From NCBI RefSeq assembly GCF_900141745.1, contig NZ_FSRM01000002.1:2914001-2978000 (forward strand): a stretch of 64,000 nt of DNA, read 5' to 3'. A program made the translations under genes and the position numbers. This stretch comes from Paraburkholderia phenazinium. Lineage in GTDB: Bacteria; Pseudomonadota; Gammaproteobacteria; Burkholderiales; Burkholderiaceae. Below the pieces are notes generated by a model, which saw only the letters and a program-made list of their open reading frames with translations, ran no database searches and had not been told where the DNA came from. Shown in pieces: positions 43,200-54,376 of the stretch (positions are counted from its first letter, which is position 1; each line of letters opens with the position of its first letter).

Positions 43200-44054
43200 T
43201 CAGCGCTTCTGGTAGATACGCTCACGCTGACAAAACTCGTCAAACGCTTCGTGCTGACTCGAGAAACGCAGGCTTTCCTTGCTACCCAGACCAAGGAAGC
43301 CGCGCCGCACGAGGGCGCGCTGAAACAATCCTAGCGCGCGGTCCTGCAGCGCGCGGTCGAAATAGATCATAACGTTGCGGCACGATACCAGATGTGCCTC
43401 AAGGAACACTTCGTCGGTCGACAGGCTGTGATCGGCGAACACCACCCGGTCTTTCAGGGCGCCGGCAAAGCGCGCGCCGCCGTAGGCCGCGTGGTAGTAG
43501 TCGGACAGCGAATGCTTGCCGCCCGCGGCCAGGTAGTTCTGCGTAAAGCCGGCAATCCGGTCGAGCGCGTAGATGCCCGACTCGGCGCGCGCCAGCGCGT
43601 CGGGGTTGATGTCGGTCGCGTAGAACAGCGTGCGCTCGGTTAATCCCTCTTCGTCGAACAGGATCTTCAGCGACCACAGTTCCTCGCCGGTGCTGCAGCC
43701 GGCCACCCATACCTTGACGGAAGGATAGGTCCGCAGGACCGGCATCACGTGCTGGCGCAGCGCCATGAAATACGCCGGATCGCGAAACATGTCGCTCACC
43801 TGCACCGTCAGGTACTGGAACAGGCGCGCGAACTCGGCGCCGTTGCGCATGATGCGGTCCTGCAACTGCGAGAGCGTGGTGAGACCGAACTCGTCCAGCG
43901 CCTGGGTCAGCCGGCGGCGCAGCGACGACATCGCGTAATGGCGAAAGTCATGCTGGTACTTCAGATAGATCGCCTCCAGCAGCAGCCGCAATTCGATATC
44001 GAAATCGCTGATGCGCGGCGGCCGGATCTCTGGCGCGGACGGGTTGCTTTTCAT
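43200..44054 (-). CDS. CheR-type protein-glutamate methyltransferase
   Basis: A 284-residue CheR protein. An N-terminal helical domain (YQHDFRHYAMSSLRRRLTQA) is followed by the SAM-binding domain (VKVWVAGCSTGEELWSLKIL, FYATDINPDALARAESGIY, LVSCRNVMIYFD). The ATG at 44054 is used; a GTG at 44072 that overlaps the kinase stop is the alternative. It is placed with CheB and a large kinase and no receptor gene, so it probably methylates a kinase or a distant receptor. Confidence 0.88.
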   Translation of the reverse strand: MKSNPSAPEIRPPRISDFDIELRLLLEAIYLKYQHDFRHYAMSSLRRRLTQALDEFGLTTLSQLQDRIMRNGAEFARLFQYLTVQVSDMFRDPAYFMALRQHVMPVLRTYPSVKVWVAGCSTGEELWSLKILFDEEGLTERTLFYATDINPDALARAESGIYALDRIAGFTQNYLAAGGKHSLSDYYHAAYGGARFAGALKDRVVFADHSLSTDEVFLEAHLVSCRNVMIYFDRALQDRALGLFQRALVRRGFLGLGSKESLRFSSQHEAFDEFCQRERIYQKR

Positions 44055-44071
44055 CGTACGGTTCTCTGCCA

Positions 44072-47000
44072 CTAGCGTTGCCGCAGCCAGACGCGGCAGA
44101 GCGCGACCAGCTTGTCGACATCGATCGGCTTCGAGATGTAGTCGTCCGCCCCCGCTTCCAGGCAGCGCACCCGGTCGTTCGCCATCGCCTTGGCGGTCAG
44201 CGCGATGATCGGCAGATGGGCGAAGCGCGGATTGCGGCGGATCTCCGCCATCGCGGTCAGGCCGTCCATCTCCGGCATCATGATGTCCATCAGTACCAGA
44301 TCGACTTCCGCCTCCCGGTCCAGCAATTCAAGCGCTTCACGGCCGTTGCGTGCAATCTGCAGCCGCGCACCGAGCGGTTCGATCACGTGCGACAGCGCGA
44401 AGATATTGCGTACGTCGTCTTCGGCGAGCAGGATGCTACGGCCTTCGAACGCGTTGTCGCGTTGCCGCACGGTGCGCAGCATGCGCTGCTGCTCCGGCGC
44501 GAGCGACGACTCCACGCTATGCAGGAACAGCGTGACTTCATCCAGCAGACGCTCCGGCGACTTCGCCCCCTTGATGATGATCGACTTCGAATAGCGGCGC
44601 AGGCGGTGCTCATCCTCGCTCGACAGCATCCGGCCGGTGTAGACGATCACCGGCAGCGCCAGATAGGCGGTGTCGAGCGCGAGCCGTTCCAGCAGGTCGT
44701 AACCAGTGCCGTCCGGGAGCGCTAGATCGGTCACCACGCAGTCGAAACTGCCGGCCGCCAGTTCGTCGAACGCGGCGGCAAGCGTCGCCACCGCCACGAT
44801 CTCCGTATTGGCGCTTTGCAGCAACGCGCGGATGCTTTCGCGCATGGGCGTGTCGTCTTCGATCACCAGCACGCGTTTGAGGCGCTGCTGCAGACGCGCC
44901 TCGAGGCGGCGGATCGCCGCTTCCAGCGTCGAGCGTGCAGTCGGTTTCAGCGTGTAGCCGATCGCACCCAGATGCAGCGCCTTGTCTGCGTGATCGGTAG
45001 CCGAGACTATGTGGATCGGAATGTGGCGCGTGAGCGGGTCGTTCTTCAGCCACTCGAGCACCGTCAGACCCGAACGGTCCGGCAGGCCGACGTCGAGCAG
45101 CACGGCAGCCGGCCGCATGTCGCGCACGAGGGCGACGCCGCTGGTGGCATCGGTGGCATGCACGAAGTCGAAGTCGAGCTCGTGCGTCAGATCGCGCAGA
45201 ATCTCGGCGAACGTCGGATCGTCCTCGATCGCGAGAATCACCCGGCCGCCGCGTGCCCGCTGATGCCGGTCGTCGTCGATCGGCGCGCGGCTGATTTCCT
45301 CGGCGCCATTCAGCGCCGCTCCGGCTTCGGCAAACGCGGCGGGTCGATGCGTGTTCGGGGCGATAGCACCGTTCGTGCTTGAGGCGCTAACGGCGGGGGG
45401 CGAAGCAGGTGATGAGGACGACGAGCTGTGAGCCGTCTTTGGCACCGCGGTAGGGGCGACTTGCCGCGACGGCTCGTCGTGCTGTTGGTCGGTATTGGCG
45501 GACACCGCGCCGCTCGCATCCACCGGCAGCCACAGTGTAAACACACTGCCCTTGCCCAGTTCGCTCGTCACCGAAATGCGGCCGCCCAGCAGCCGCGAGA
45601 ATTCGCGCGAAATCGACAGACCAAGGCCGCTGCCGCCGTAGTGCCGGCTGGTGGAACCGTCAGCCTGCTGGAAGGCTTCGAAAATCAGTTCAAGCTTGTC
45701 CGGGGCGATACCGATTCCGGAATCGCGCACATCGAAACGCAGCATGCCGCTCTCGGCCAGCGTCACGCCAAGCGAGACCTCGCCGCGTTCGGTGAACTTC
45801 ACTGCATTCGACAGAAGGTTACGCAACACCTGCACCGCGCGTTGGCTATCCGTGACGATCGTCTCCGGTACGTCTTGCGCGCGCTCGAAGCTGAGCTTCA
45901 GATGCTTGGCGGAAGCCATCGGCGTGAAAGTCTCGCGCAGCGCCTGCAGGGTGGCGTCGAGCGAAACCGTTTCGAGTTCGATGCTGATCTGACCGGCTTC
46001 CACCTTCGACAGATCGAGAATGTCGTTGATCAGCACCAGCAGATCGCTATTGGACGCGTGAATGGTCTCCGCATAGCGCACCTGCTCTTCGGTCAGATTG
46101 CCCGTGCGGTTCTGCTGCAGCAGCTTGGCAAGGATCAGCGAACTGTTCAGCGGCGTGCGCAGTTCGTGCGACATGTTGGCGAGGAACTCGGACTTGTAGC
46201 GGCTCGCCTGTTCCAGGCGTGCCGCGTTGGCCGAGAGCTCGTCTTGCGCGCGGATCAGATCGGCCTTTTGCCGCTCGAGCCGCTGTGCGTATTCCTCGAG
46301 TTGCACATTGGTCTGTTCGAGCTCGGCCTGCTGGTTTTCGAGCCGCGCCTGCGACTCCACCAGCGCCCGGCCGCGCTCCTCGAGCCCTTCGTTCGAGACG
46401 CGCAGCTCTTCCTGCTGAACCTGCAATTCTTCATTCAGTTGCTGCGTTTCGATCAGCACGTCCTGCAGACGCTCGCGGTACAGTGCCGCCTCGAGAAAAT
46501 CGCCCATGCCGCCCGCGATCAGTTGCAGCAGTTCGTGATCGCGCTCGACCAGCGCCCGGACGAAACCGAGTTCGACCACGCCGTTGACGACGCCGTCGTT
46601 CTCGATAGGCAGCACGATCAGGTTTTTCGGCGGACTCATGCCGAGGCCGGAGACAACCTTCACATAATCGTCGGGGACGTCCTGCAGAAAAATGGTGCGG
46701 CGCTCGAGGGCGGCCTGGCCAATCAGGCTTTCGCCGCTTTGAAAATGCTGGGTGGCTTGTTCATTTTCGGGCGTATAGCCATAAGAAGCGGCGCGGCGCA
46801 GCGCGCCGGTATCCTTTTCGCGCACATAGAGCGCGGCCACCGCCGCCCCGAGATACTGGCCGAGAAACTCGAGCATCGCCCGGCCGACGAGCGATGGCGT
46901 GACCTGCCCCACCACCTTCTCCGCCAGCAGCCGCTGACCCGAGCGCAACCAGACCTGCTGCTGCAATACCTCGGTCTGCAGGTCCTGCTCCTTGAGGACG

Positions 47001-47656
47001 CCGTCGTAGGTGGCGGAGAGTGCCAGCAATTCACGCCGCCCCATCCAGGCCAGCAGGCCGCTGACCAACAGACTGAAGAACAGGAAGGCGGTGACCAGCG
47101 TGGTCGTGACACTTCGCGCCGCTGCAGCGCGCTCCTGTCGCAAGCGCAACTCGACGTTGAGAAATTCGGCGAACTCGCTGCGCGTTTCGTCGAACTCCAT
47201 CTTGCCTCGGCCGCTCACAAGCTCCGGCTGGAAGTTCACGTTCTTGCGCCGCAGATCGATCACCTGTTGCGCGTAACGATCCCATTGAGCCTGCACGGCC
47301 TCGATCTGCTTGAGGCGATCGACCTGCGGAGGATTGTCGGAGACCATTTCCTCCAACGATTTGATCTCCGCATGGAAGCGCGCCTGACCCACCTCGTACG
47401 GCGCGAGAAAGTTCTCGTCGCCGGTAATCAGAAAGCCGCGCATCGACGATTCGCGATCGACCGCGAGACGCAGCATCTCATTGGCGTCGCCGATTACCCG
47501 CTCCGAGTGTTCAGCCCAGTTCATGGTATTGACGAGGTATGCGATCAGCGCGACGAACAGCGCCGCGGTCAGAAGACCGACGCCTAGTGGCAGCGCGATG
47601 TTACGACGGATGATGCGGCGAAATCGATCTTGATCGACAGCAGTGAAGGCGGGCAT
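44072..47656 (-). CDS. Large hybrid histidine kinase: CHASE3-GAF-coil-HisKA-HATPase-REC-REC-REC
   Basis: A 1194-residue membrane kinase. TM1 is at about 22-42, a CHASE3 sensor at 45-180 (DRESSMRGFLITGDENFLAP), TM2 at 185-205, GAF at 240-392 and a Glu/Gln-rich coiled coil at 393-487. HisKA has the acceptor His at about 497 (EFLANMSHELRTPLNSS). The HATPase domain (LSNAVKFTERGEVS, GGSGLGLSISREF) and three receivers follow (VLLDVGLPDRSG, CVVTDLALPDGTG, LVLMDIMMPEMDG). The start 47656 is the first plausible Met before TM1. It heads an operon with cheR, cheB and a REC-kinase. Confidence 0.88.
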   Translation of the reverse strand: MPAFTAVDQDRFRRIIRRNIALPLGVGLLTAALFVALIAYLVNTMNWAEHSERVIGDANEMLRLAVDRESSMRGFLITGDENFLAPYEVGQARFHAEIKSLEEMVSDNPPQVDRLKQIEAVQAQWDRYAQQVIDLRRKNVNFQPELVSGRGKMEFDETRSEFAEFLNVELRLRQERAAAARSVTTTLVTAFLFFSLLVSGLLAWMGRRELLALSATYDGVLKEQDLQTEVLQQQVWLRSGQRLLAEKVVGQVTPSLVGRAMLEFLGQYLGAAVAALYVREKDTGALRRAASYGYTPENEQATQHFQSGESLIGQAALERRTIFLQDVPDDYVKVVSGLGMSPPKNLIVLPIENDGVVNGVVELGFVRALVERDHELLQLIAGGMGDFLEAALYRERLQDVLIETQQLNEELQVQQEELRVSNEGLEERGRALVESQARLENQQAELEQTNVQLEEYAQRLERQKADLIRAQDELSANAARLEQASRYKSEFLANMSHELRTPLNSSLILAKLLQQNRTGNLTEEQVRYAETIHASNSDLLVLINDILDLSKVEAGQISIELETVSLDATLQALRETFTPMASAKHLKLSFERAQDVPETIVTDSQRAVQVLRNLLSNAVKFTERGEVSLGVTLAESGMLRFDVRDSGIGIAPDKLELIFEAFQQADGSTSRHYGGSGLGLSISREFSRLLGGRISVTSELGKGSVFTLWLPVDASGAVSANTDQQHDEPSRQVAPTAVPKTAHSSSSSSPASPPAVSASSTNGAIAPNTHRPAAFAEAGAALNGAEEISRAPIDDDRHQRARGGRVILAIEDDPTFAEILRDLTHELDFDFVHATDATSGVALVRDMRPAAVLLDVGLPDRSGLTVLEWLKNDPLTRHIPIHIVSATDHADKALHLGAIGYTLKPTARSTLEAAIRRLEARLQQRLKRVLVIEDDTPMRESIRALLQSANTEIVAVATLAAAFDELAAGSFDCVVTDLALPDGTGYDLLERLALDTAYLALPVIVYTGRMLSSEDEHRLRRYSKSIIIKGAKSPERLLDEVTLFLHSVESSLAPEQQRMLRTVRQRDNAFEGRSILLAEDDVRNIFALSHVIEPLGARLQIARNGREALELLDREAEVDLVLMDIMMPEMDGLTAMAEIRRNPRFAHLPIIALTAKAMANDRVRCLEAGADDYISKPIDVDKLVALCRVWLRQR

Positions 47657-48027
47657 TTTTTCTATGTTTCGTCTGGTCAGCTTGCTCGGCTCGGCAATTT
47701 CGACTGATGTACCGCCACCACAAGATACGTTGCGGCTGTCATGCTGCCAACGGTAGCCGGACGCAACGCAAGGCCTTGGGAAGCGCACGCGGTTTGCCTT
47801 CTCACCGCGCGGCGGCCTCGTATCATACAGCGACAGTAGGGTTTCGATCCATGCGGCCTGCCTGTGCGCGGCAAGCCGCGTGTTGGCGGTTTGATCGGAC
47901 AGGCGTGAGCAGCAAGCGGCGTGCCCGACCACGGCATGCGTCGCTCGCTGTTGCCATCAGCGGAGGCAAGGATGGCGCTTCCGTTCGCACCTCTGCCTCC
48001 GCTCCCGCTTGCGCTGGCCTCGCCGCC
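47657..48027. other. Intergenic region between katE and the hybrid kinase operon
   Basis: About 371 bp without a supported gene. It holds the kinase operon promoter on the minus strand. A stem GGAGGCA (47962-47968) / TGCCTCC (47994-48000) could terminate katE, whose stop is at 48028. Confidence 0.4.
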
Positions 48028-50142
<2,115 letters not shown>

Positions 50143-50418
50143 GGGGAAACTCCTTGCGTACGGCGCGACCGAGCGAAACGTCGGCTTGGCGCGGACCTTT
50201 CGTTCAGCAAGCGATGTTCCCAACGGCGCGTGCGGAGCGGCACTTTTGTCGATTCGGGAAACGCCTGGATCGACCCCGATTGCACAAATCACTGTATGAA
50301 TGTACAGTGTCTTCTCTTACCTTTCCTGGCCGTCGGCATCCGTAGCGCGTGATGCCGGCGTCTGATAATCGGGCAGCGCCCGGTCTGCCACAACGTGCGG
50401 CAAATAGATGGAGAAGAC
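50143..50418. promoter_or_regulatory. Divergent promoter region of katE and an exported-protein gene
   Basis: A 276-bp intergenic region. It probably carries the katE promoter. No OxyR or RpoS element could be assigned with confidence by eye, and no RNA gene is seen. Confidence 0.4.
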
Positions 50419-50805
50419 ATGCTGCGATCTCTGAGCGCGGGAGTTGTGCTGCTTGTAGTCGCCACAACTGTGGCGGCAGCTGCGCCATCAACAGCCGCAG
50501 CAGGCGCGCATTACGTGGAAGTCTGGAATCCGCCGGAAGCGCGCATCGCTTCGCCGGTGGCAGCGGCCAAATCCAGGGTAAAGCCGGGCAAAACCGCGCT
50601 GCTGGCGCGGAGCATGGGCAAAGCTGCTGCGCCACACCGCATTGCGGACCGACTATCCAAGGCTTCGACTACAAGGCGTGTGGGCATCGACGCCGCAAAG
50701 AAAACCACCAGTCCGCGCTTTATCGACATTCCGCGCATCTTGACACCCGAAGGCAACGTGCTGCAGGTGAGCACCGGTCGCATGGCTGTTTCCGTGGTGC
50801 GATGA
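50419..50805 (+). CDS. Small exported protein of unknown function
   Basis: A 128-residue protein with a signal peptide (MLRSLSAGVVLLVVATTVAA, cleavage after AAAAP). The mature protein is Ala-rich and basic, with no recognised domain. The ATG at 50419 follows GGAGAAG. Its stop overlaps the ATG of the next small gene by 4 bp (ATGA), so the two are coupled. Divergence from katE suggests a stress role, but this is only inferred. Confidence 0.6.
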   Translation: MLRSLSAGVVLLVVATTVAAAAPSTAAAGAHYVEVWNPPEARIASPVAAAKSRVKPGKTALLARSMGKAAAPHRIADRLSKASTTRRVGIDAAKKTTSPRFIDIPRILTPEGNVLQVSTGRMAVSVVR

Positions 50806-51032
50806 CGCTGGCTATCCACGCGCGGCAAAAGATGGAATCTGAAACCTACAAGGGCTATGCGATCTGGGGCCATGCCATCGTCCAGGACGGCGGGTACGCG
50901 TCCAGCGGCACGATCACGCACGGCACAAAGCTGATCGAAGGATCAGGGATTCTGGGCAATTTCGAAACGGACGAAGAAGCACGCCTCGCGGGACTCGACT
51001 GGGCTCGAGCGTGGGTCGACAGTCACGGATAG
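50802..51032 (+). CDS. Small conserved hypothetical protein
   Basis: A 76-residue protein; an internal ATG at 50832 would give 66 residues starting MESETYKGYAIWGHAIVQDG. The core (KGYAIWGHA, GTITHGTKLIEGSG, FETDEEARLAGLDWARAWVD) looks like a compact single domain of the CV_2116 type that is common in Burkholderia. Function unknown. It overlaps the upstream gene by ATGA. Confidence 0.65.
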   Translation: MTLAIHARQKMESETYKGYAIWGHAIVQDGGYASSGTITHGTKLIEGSGILGNFETDEEARLAGLDWARAWVDSHG

Positions 51033-51059
51033 CGAACGCGAGGGCCGCGACTGTTTAAC

Positions 51060-51329
51060 CTAGGGTTGGATGAGCGCAAAACTGTCGCGCCCCGAGTACC
51101 CCATAAAGTTGTCGATCAGCAGCAACAGGTCTGCCTCATCAGGCCTCGTGCCCCACCGGCTATGTCCGGAAATCGACGCGATCGCAAACCATGAATGCGG
51201 CGGAAACCATTCGGCATGCACAGTGCGCTCGCCGATGATGCGCAGACGCCCGGTATCGCAAAGATACTCGGCGCGAACCGTTTCTCCTGACACCACCTTG
51301 CTGGCAGTAATCGGCGCAGGCTCAAACAT
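51060..51329 (-). CDS. Small conserved hypothetical protein
   Basis: An 89-residue soluble protein that starts MFEPAPITASKVVSGETVRA. The GGGAGGAC sequence upstream of the ATG supports translation. It is convergent with the preceding small gene, with 27 bp between stops. No domain recognised. Confidence 0.6.
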   Translation of the reverse strand: MFEPAPITASKVVSGETVRAEYLCDTGRLRIIGERTVHAEWFPPHSWFAIASISGHSRWGTRPDEADLLLLIDNFMGYSGRDSFALIQP

Positions 51330-51819
51330 GGCGTCCTCCCGTTTGTGGATCCCTGTTGTTCAAATCGTGTGAATAGCTTTTTGGGTTCCCCCTAGCGGTT
51401 CAATTCCGCGTGGTGCTGGTCCGGGCCGAACCATGCCCGCAACGGCAGCGCGCGCGTCAGCCGTCAGGTGTTATAAGGCAAGTTTTGTGCCGATTCGATC
51501 AACTGACCGTCTGACGGTCTTTTGCCCAAACGTCAGTTTTTTGGCCTGCATTCTTGTGTGGCGAGCCGCCCGTCTTGTGTGCCAAAGCGAGCAAATCGGC
51601 ACTGCTTCGGTGCGCACCGCAGCGGTACTTTAAAGGGAGCCATTATTAGTACGGTATCCGAATCAATTATCGGACGGTGCGGGGCAGCGATAGCGTCGAA
51701 CAGACGTTTGATTGGACACTGATGCGAGCGACAGAGAGCGGCCACGTCACGACGCGACCGCCCTCAGCGGTGAAATACGGCTACGCCCCGTTTAACCCTG
51801 CACGGGGCTTACACCGCGA
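51330..51819. other. Intergenic region with a palindrome and hairpin
   Basis: About 490 bp without a supported gene. It contains a palindromic hairpin GACCGTC-T-GACGGTC (51505-51519) followed by TTTT. A stem GCCCCGT (51785-51791) / ACGGGGC (51802-51808) sits just past the CsbD stop and could be its terminator. The short frames here lack ribosome binding sites. Confidence 0.4.
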
Positions 51820-52020
51820 TCAGTGGGTGCGCTTTGCGGGGTGCTTCGCCGCATCCTTGGCTTCTTCCCGCGCATCGCCCATGTCCTTGCGGGCCTGACC
51901 CATGCCCTGCTGGATATCGCCCTTCATTTCGCGGCCGACGTTCCCAGTGGCTTTCCCTGCCACTTCGTTGACCTTGCCCTTGGCCTTTTCAGCAACGCCC
52001 TTCACCTGGTCCTTGTTCAT
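51820..52020 (-). CDS. CsbD-family stress protein
   Basis: A 66-residue CsbD-like protein (MNKDQVKGVAEKAKGKVNEV, GKATGNVGREMKGDI), hydrophilic and Lys/Ala-rich. The ATG at 52020 follows GGAGGA; the frame continues upstream but with no better site. CsbD proteins are general-stress induced and of unknown mechanism. Its position near katE and other stress genes is consistent. Confidence 0.85.
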   Translation of the reverse strand: MNKDQVKGVAEKAKGKVNEVAGKATGNVGREMKGDIQQGMGQARKDMGDAREEAKDAAKHPAKRTH

Positions 52021-52341
52021 GACGTCCTCCAAAAGTGCGACTTGTGTCGCGACGTTCATCACGCCGCAAGCACTGTTCCTGCTATCGGGGAATTTTCAGC
52101 TTGCTTTCCTTGCGTGTAGCGCTCCGCTTCAACCCTGGTGCGATTCCTCTGCCGCGCCGGAATTGCAGGCTTTTTGACTCGACCAGACGTCCGGTTGCCC
52201 GCAATTCAATGAAATGCGCCGCCAATTCCCCTCGTTTCGCCGGATCGCATTTACTGCATCGCCTTTACACTGTTTTCCATGGGCACGACGAATCACTGAG
52301 TCCATACGCGGTCTTCCCCCCGCGTTGTTTTGACCGTACCT

Positions 52342-52377
52342 GTAGAGCAGCACGTAGAGCAGCACGTAGAGTAGTTC
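52342..52377 (+). repeat. Tandem 12-bp repeat
   Basis: GTAGAGCAGCAC occurs twice exactly (52342-52353 and 52354-52365), and a third copy is degenerate (52366-52377, GTAGAGTAGTTC). Related GTAG and GCAG motifs continue for about 150 bp. It is too short and irregular for a CRISPR. Confidence 0.7.
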
Positions 52378-52670
52378 TTAGAGCAGTCTGGCAGGTTGCA
52401 GTAGAAACGGCAGTTGCTTGTACGCAGTACGTAGTCGTAGCACGCTCCAGCATCACGCAGTTGCAATACCGGTAGCAGAGCAGCACCGCAGTAGCGCATC
52501 GACGAAGCGCTCTCGCATCAGATGCAATGAAAGCAACAGGGGTTTGCAGCAAAAGAAGGTAAAGGACCGAAGGACCACGTCTCAAGCAGTTTGAAGTGCA
52601 ACAGCGTTGTTTTGATGGGAACCACGTCGGCAAGCATCCACGCGCCTGTGCGACTCTTCCATCCTGTCCG

Positions 52671-52702
52671 GCCCTGTCCCCCGTGGGACAGGGCTTTTTT
52701 TT
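52671..52702 (+). terminator. Strong Rho-independent terminator
   Basis: GCCCTGTCCC (52671-52680) and GGGACAGGGC (52685-52694) form a perfect 10-bp stem with a CCGT loop, followed by eight T. It is the clearest intrinsic terminator in the window and acts on the plus strand. Confidence 0.9.
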
Positions 52703-52887
52703 CGGCCGCGTCACACCTTGACACAACTGCCCCAGTCAAGCGTCTCAAAATTTAAGGCTATCTTAATTGTTGCTTGCGATGATGCTGACACGACGCACCT
52801 ACAAGGATGCGAATTGTCCCGCCGGTGCGCCGTCTGCAAGAAGCTTCTCTGGCGAACCGAGCGTTACAGAACGAGGTTAAAACCGTC

Positions 52888-53370
52888 ATGCCGAACAAAT
52901 CGCAAAGCCGCAAACGCAACCAGCCTGCCATGTCGCCGCTGCTGCGCGCCCTCACGTTTAGCCGGGCCGCGCACGAGCCGGTCACGCAGGCAATGCTCCT
53001 GCAGTGCTACACCGCCCTCGATGCGTTCAAACGCGGTCACGGCTCACGGGATCTGTTTATGACGCTCGGCCGGCATTTTCTGGTGTCCGAAGAGCTTTGC
53101 CGTCTGGGACTCGAGCCGCAAGGTCTCGAGTACATCGAGAGCGCACACGGCGCGATGGTGCAACTCGACGCCGCAGAGCATCAGCAAGGCGACTGGGCAT
53201 TGGGCGAGGACGAGTACCTGCGCGTGTGCGCGGCGCTGTCGATTCTCGATGCGCAACTGTCCGCCGCTTCGCTCGAAACGATCGCACGCGCCGAAGCCCG
53301 CATGGTGGAAGGTCTGATGAGAGCGGGCCGGAAAGAAGCGGTCGCCGAAGCGCCGACCACCGTCTGCTAG
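52888..53370 (+). CDS. Conserved hypothetical protein
   Basis: A 160-residue, mostly helical soluble protein that begins MPNKSQSRKRNQPAMSPLLR. The ATG at 52888 is preferred since GAGGTT precedes it and the frame upstream is Arg-rich noise. Conserved-looking segments are MLLQCYTALDAFKRGHGSRD and LFMTLGRHFLVSEELCRLG. No domain was recognised. Base composition matches its neighbours. Confidence 0.6.
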   Translation: MPNKSQSRKRNQPAMSPLLRALTFSRAAHEPVTQAMLLQCYTALDAFKRGHGSRDLFMTLGRHFLVSEELCRLGLEPQGLEYIESAHGAMVQLDAAEHQQGDWALGEDEYLRVCAALSILDAQLSAASLETIARAEARMVEGLMRAGRKEAVAEAPTTVC

Positions 53371-53479
53371 GACCGCGGCCGGAGTTGGGTCGAGCCGGGT
53401 GCGTTGTAGCAACCGGTTCGCGAGCGACTGCAGGCCGCGCGAGGGCTCAAGCCGGAGCCCGCGCGCGCAGCAAGCTCGC

Positions 53480-54376
53480 TCAGAACTGGTAATTGATCGA
53501 CAGATCCAGCACCCCGTTCGACGAGCGCTGAGTGACAGGACTATGCGCCGCGCTGCCGACCAGTTGCTCCAGCGCAAAGTCGCACGCCGCAAACCAGTGC
53601 TTCTGGAAGAACCAGATCGCACTGACGCCGAAACCCGCCGACTTCAGACCCGCACTCGCGTGATAGTACGAGTACTGGGATTCGGCGGCCTGCTGCTGGT
53701 CGATGCCGAACCAGGCGTTCATGTATTTGGAATCGGCGAAGGTCAGACTCGGCCCTGCAAACCAGAAGAACGTCTTCGAACTGCCGGGCAGCGGCATATA
53801 AGCGCCGACGTCGCCGATCCAGCCATTCGACCCGCCGAAGCTGCGCCGGATATCGGCGCGCAGCACCATCGGAAAACTCTTCGATATGACGTAGTCGCCA
53901 GCCAGTTTCAGTTCCGGGGCGGGGTTGATGTTGCCAAGGCCGTGCAGATGCTCGTCATCGTCCTGACCGCGCCGTCCCAGGTCATAGGCAACCGCAAGGC
54001 TGATCCGCCAGTTCTGGCCTTGTGCCACATTGGCGCCGAAGCCTTCGCCGGTCGAAGCAAAATACAGATCGCTATAGCGGATGTCGATGCTCGGGCCGCC
54101 CTCGAAGTGATATCGATCGGCGCCGTCATAGCGCGGCTGGAAGGCGCCGGCGATACCGACCGCCGCTTGCCACGTGGGAATTTCCGGTTCCATCAATTTT
54201 TCCAGCGGCACCCCCGCCGAATATTGCCATTCCTGCAAAGGCGCCGGCGTTTGAGCTTTGGCTGGCGTCGCGATCACGCTCATGCCGGCGACAGTGGCAG
54301 CAACCAACCATGGCGTTGCGGCCGCTTTTTTGTTGGAACGGCTCCGGGCCGCCCGCGTTATATGTCCGTTCGACAC
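53480..54376 (-). CDS. MipA/OmpV-family outer membrane protein
   Basis: A 298-residue protein. A GTG start at 54376 is chosen because GGAGG precedes it and it gives a proper signal peptide (SNKKAAATPWLVAATVAGMS, cleavage near PAKAQ). The mature part reads as a beta-barrel (GGPSIDIRYSDLYFAS, FFWFAGPSLTFADSKYMNAW) and ends in an aromatic residue (DLSINYQF), as outer membrane proteins do. In E. coli MipA scaffolds MltA and a penicillin-binding protein; other members serve as porin-like or signalling proteins. A longer frame from 54586 is unlikely. Confidence 0.8.
   Translation of the reverse strand: MSNGHITRAARSRSNKKAAATPWLVAATVAGMSVIATPAKAQTPAPLQEWQYSAGVPLEKLMEPEIPTWQAAVGIAGAFQPRYDGADRYHFEGGPSIDIRYSDLYFASTGEGFGANVAQGQNWRISLAVAYDLGRRGQDDDEHLHGLGNINPAPELKLAGDYVISKSFPMVLRADIRRSFGGSNGWIGDVGAYMPLPGSSKTFFWFAGPSLTFADSKYMNAWFGIDQQQAAESQYSYYHASAGLKSAGFGVSAIWFFQKHWFAACDFALEQLVGSAAHSPVTQRSSNGVLDLSINYQF

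Larger units (their letters stand above)
52063..52702 (+). ncRNA. Candidate non-coding transcript ending in a perfect terminator
   Basis: This 640-bp stretch has no supported reading frame yet ends in a strong intrinsic terminator on the plus strand. No plus-strand gene lies upstream to need it, as the CsbD gene points away. The 3' part is rich in GTAG/GCAG motifs, including a tandem 12-mer. The 5' end and promoter are not defined, so only the 3' boundary is firm. No known RNA family was recognised. Confidence 0.35.

Noticed and set aside
45428..47587. 719-codon open frame on the plus strand
   Set aside because: It is antisense to the hybrid kinase gene, which has clear domain motifs throughout. 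GC-rich DNA often leaves the opposite strand open.
52342..52377. Possible CRISPR array
   Set aside because: The units are 12 bp, directly adjacent, without spacers, and no cas gene is present.
52293..52499. Cys-rich small frame (NYSTCCSTCCSTG) on the minus strand
   Set aside because: The Cys-Ser repeats are produced by the GTAGAGCAGCAC repeat, and no start site or conservation supports a protein.
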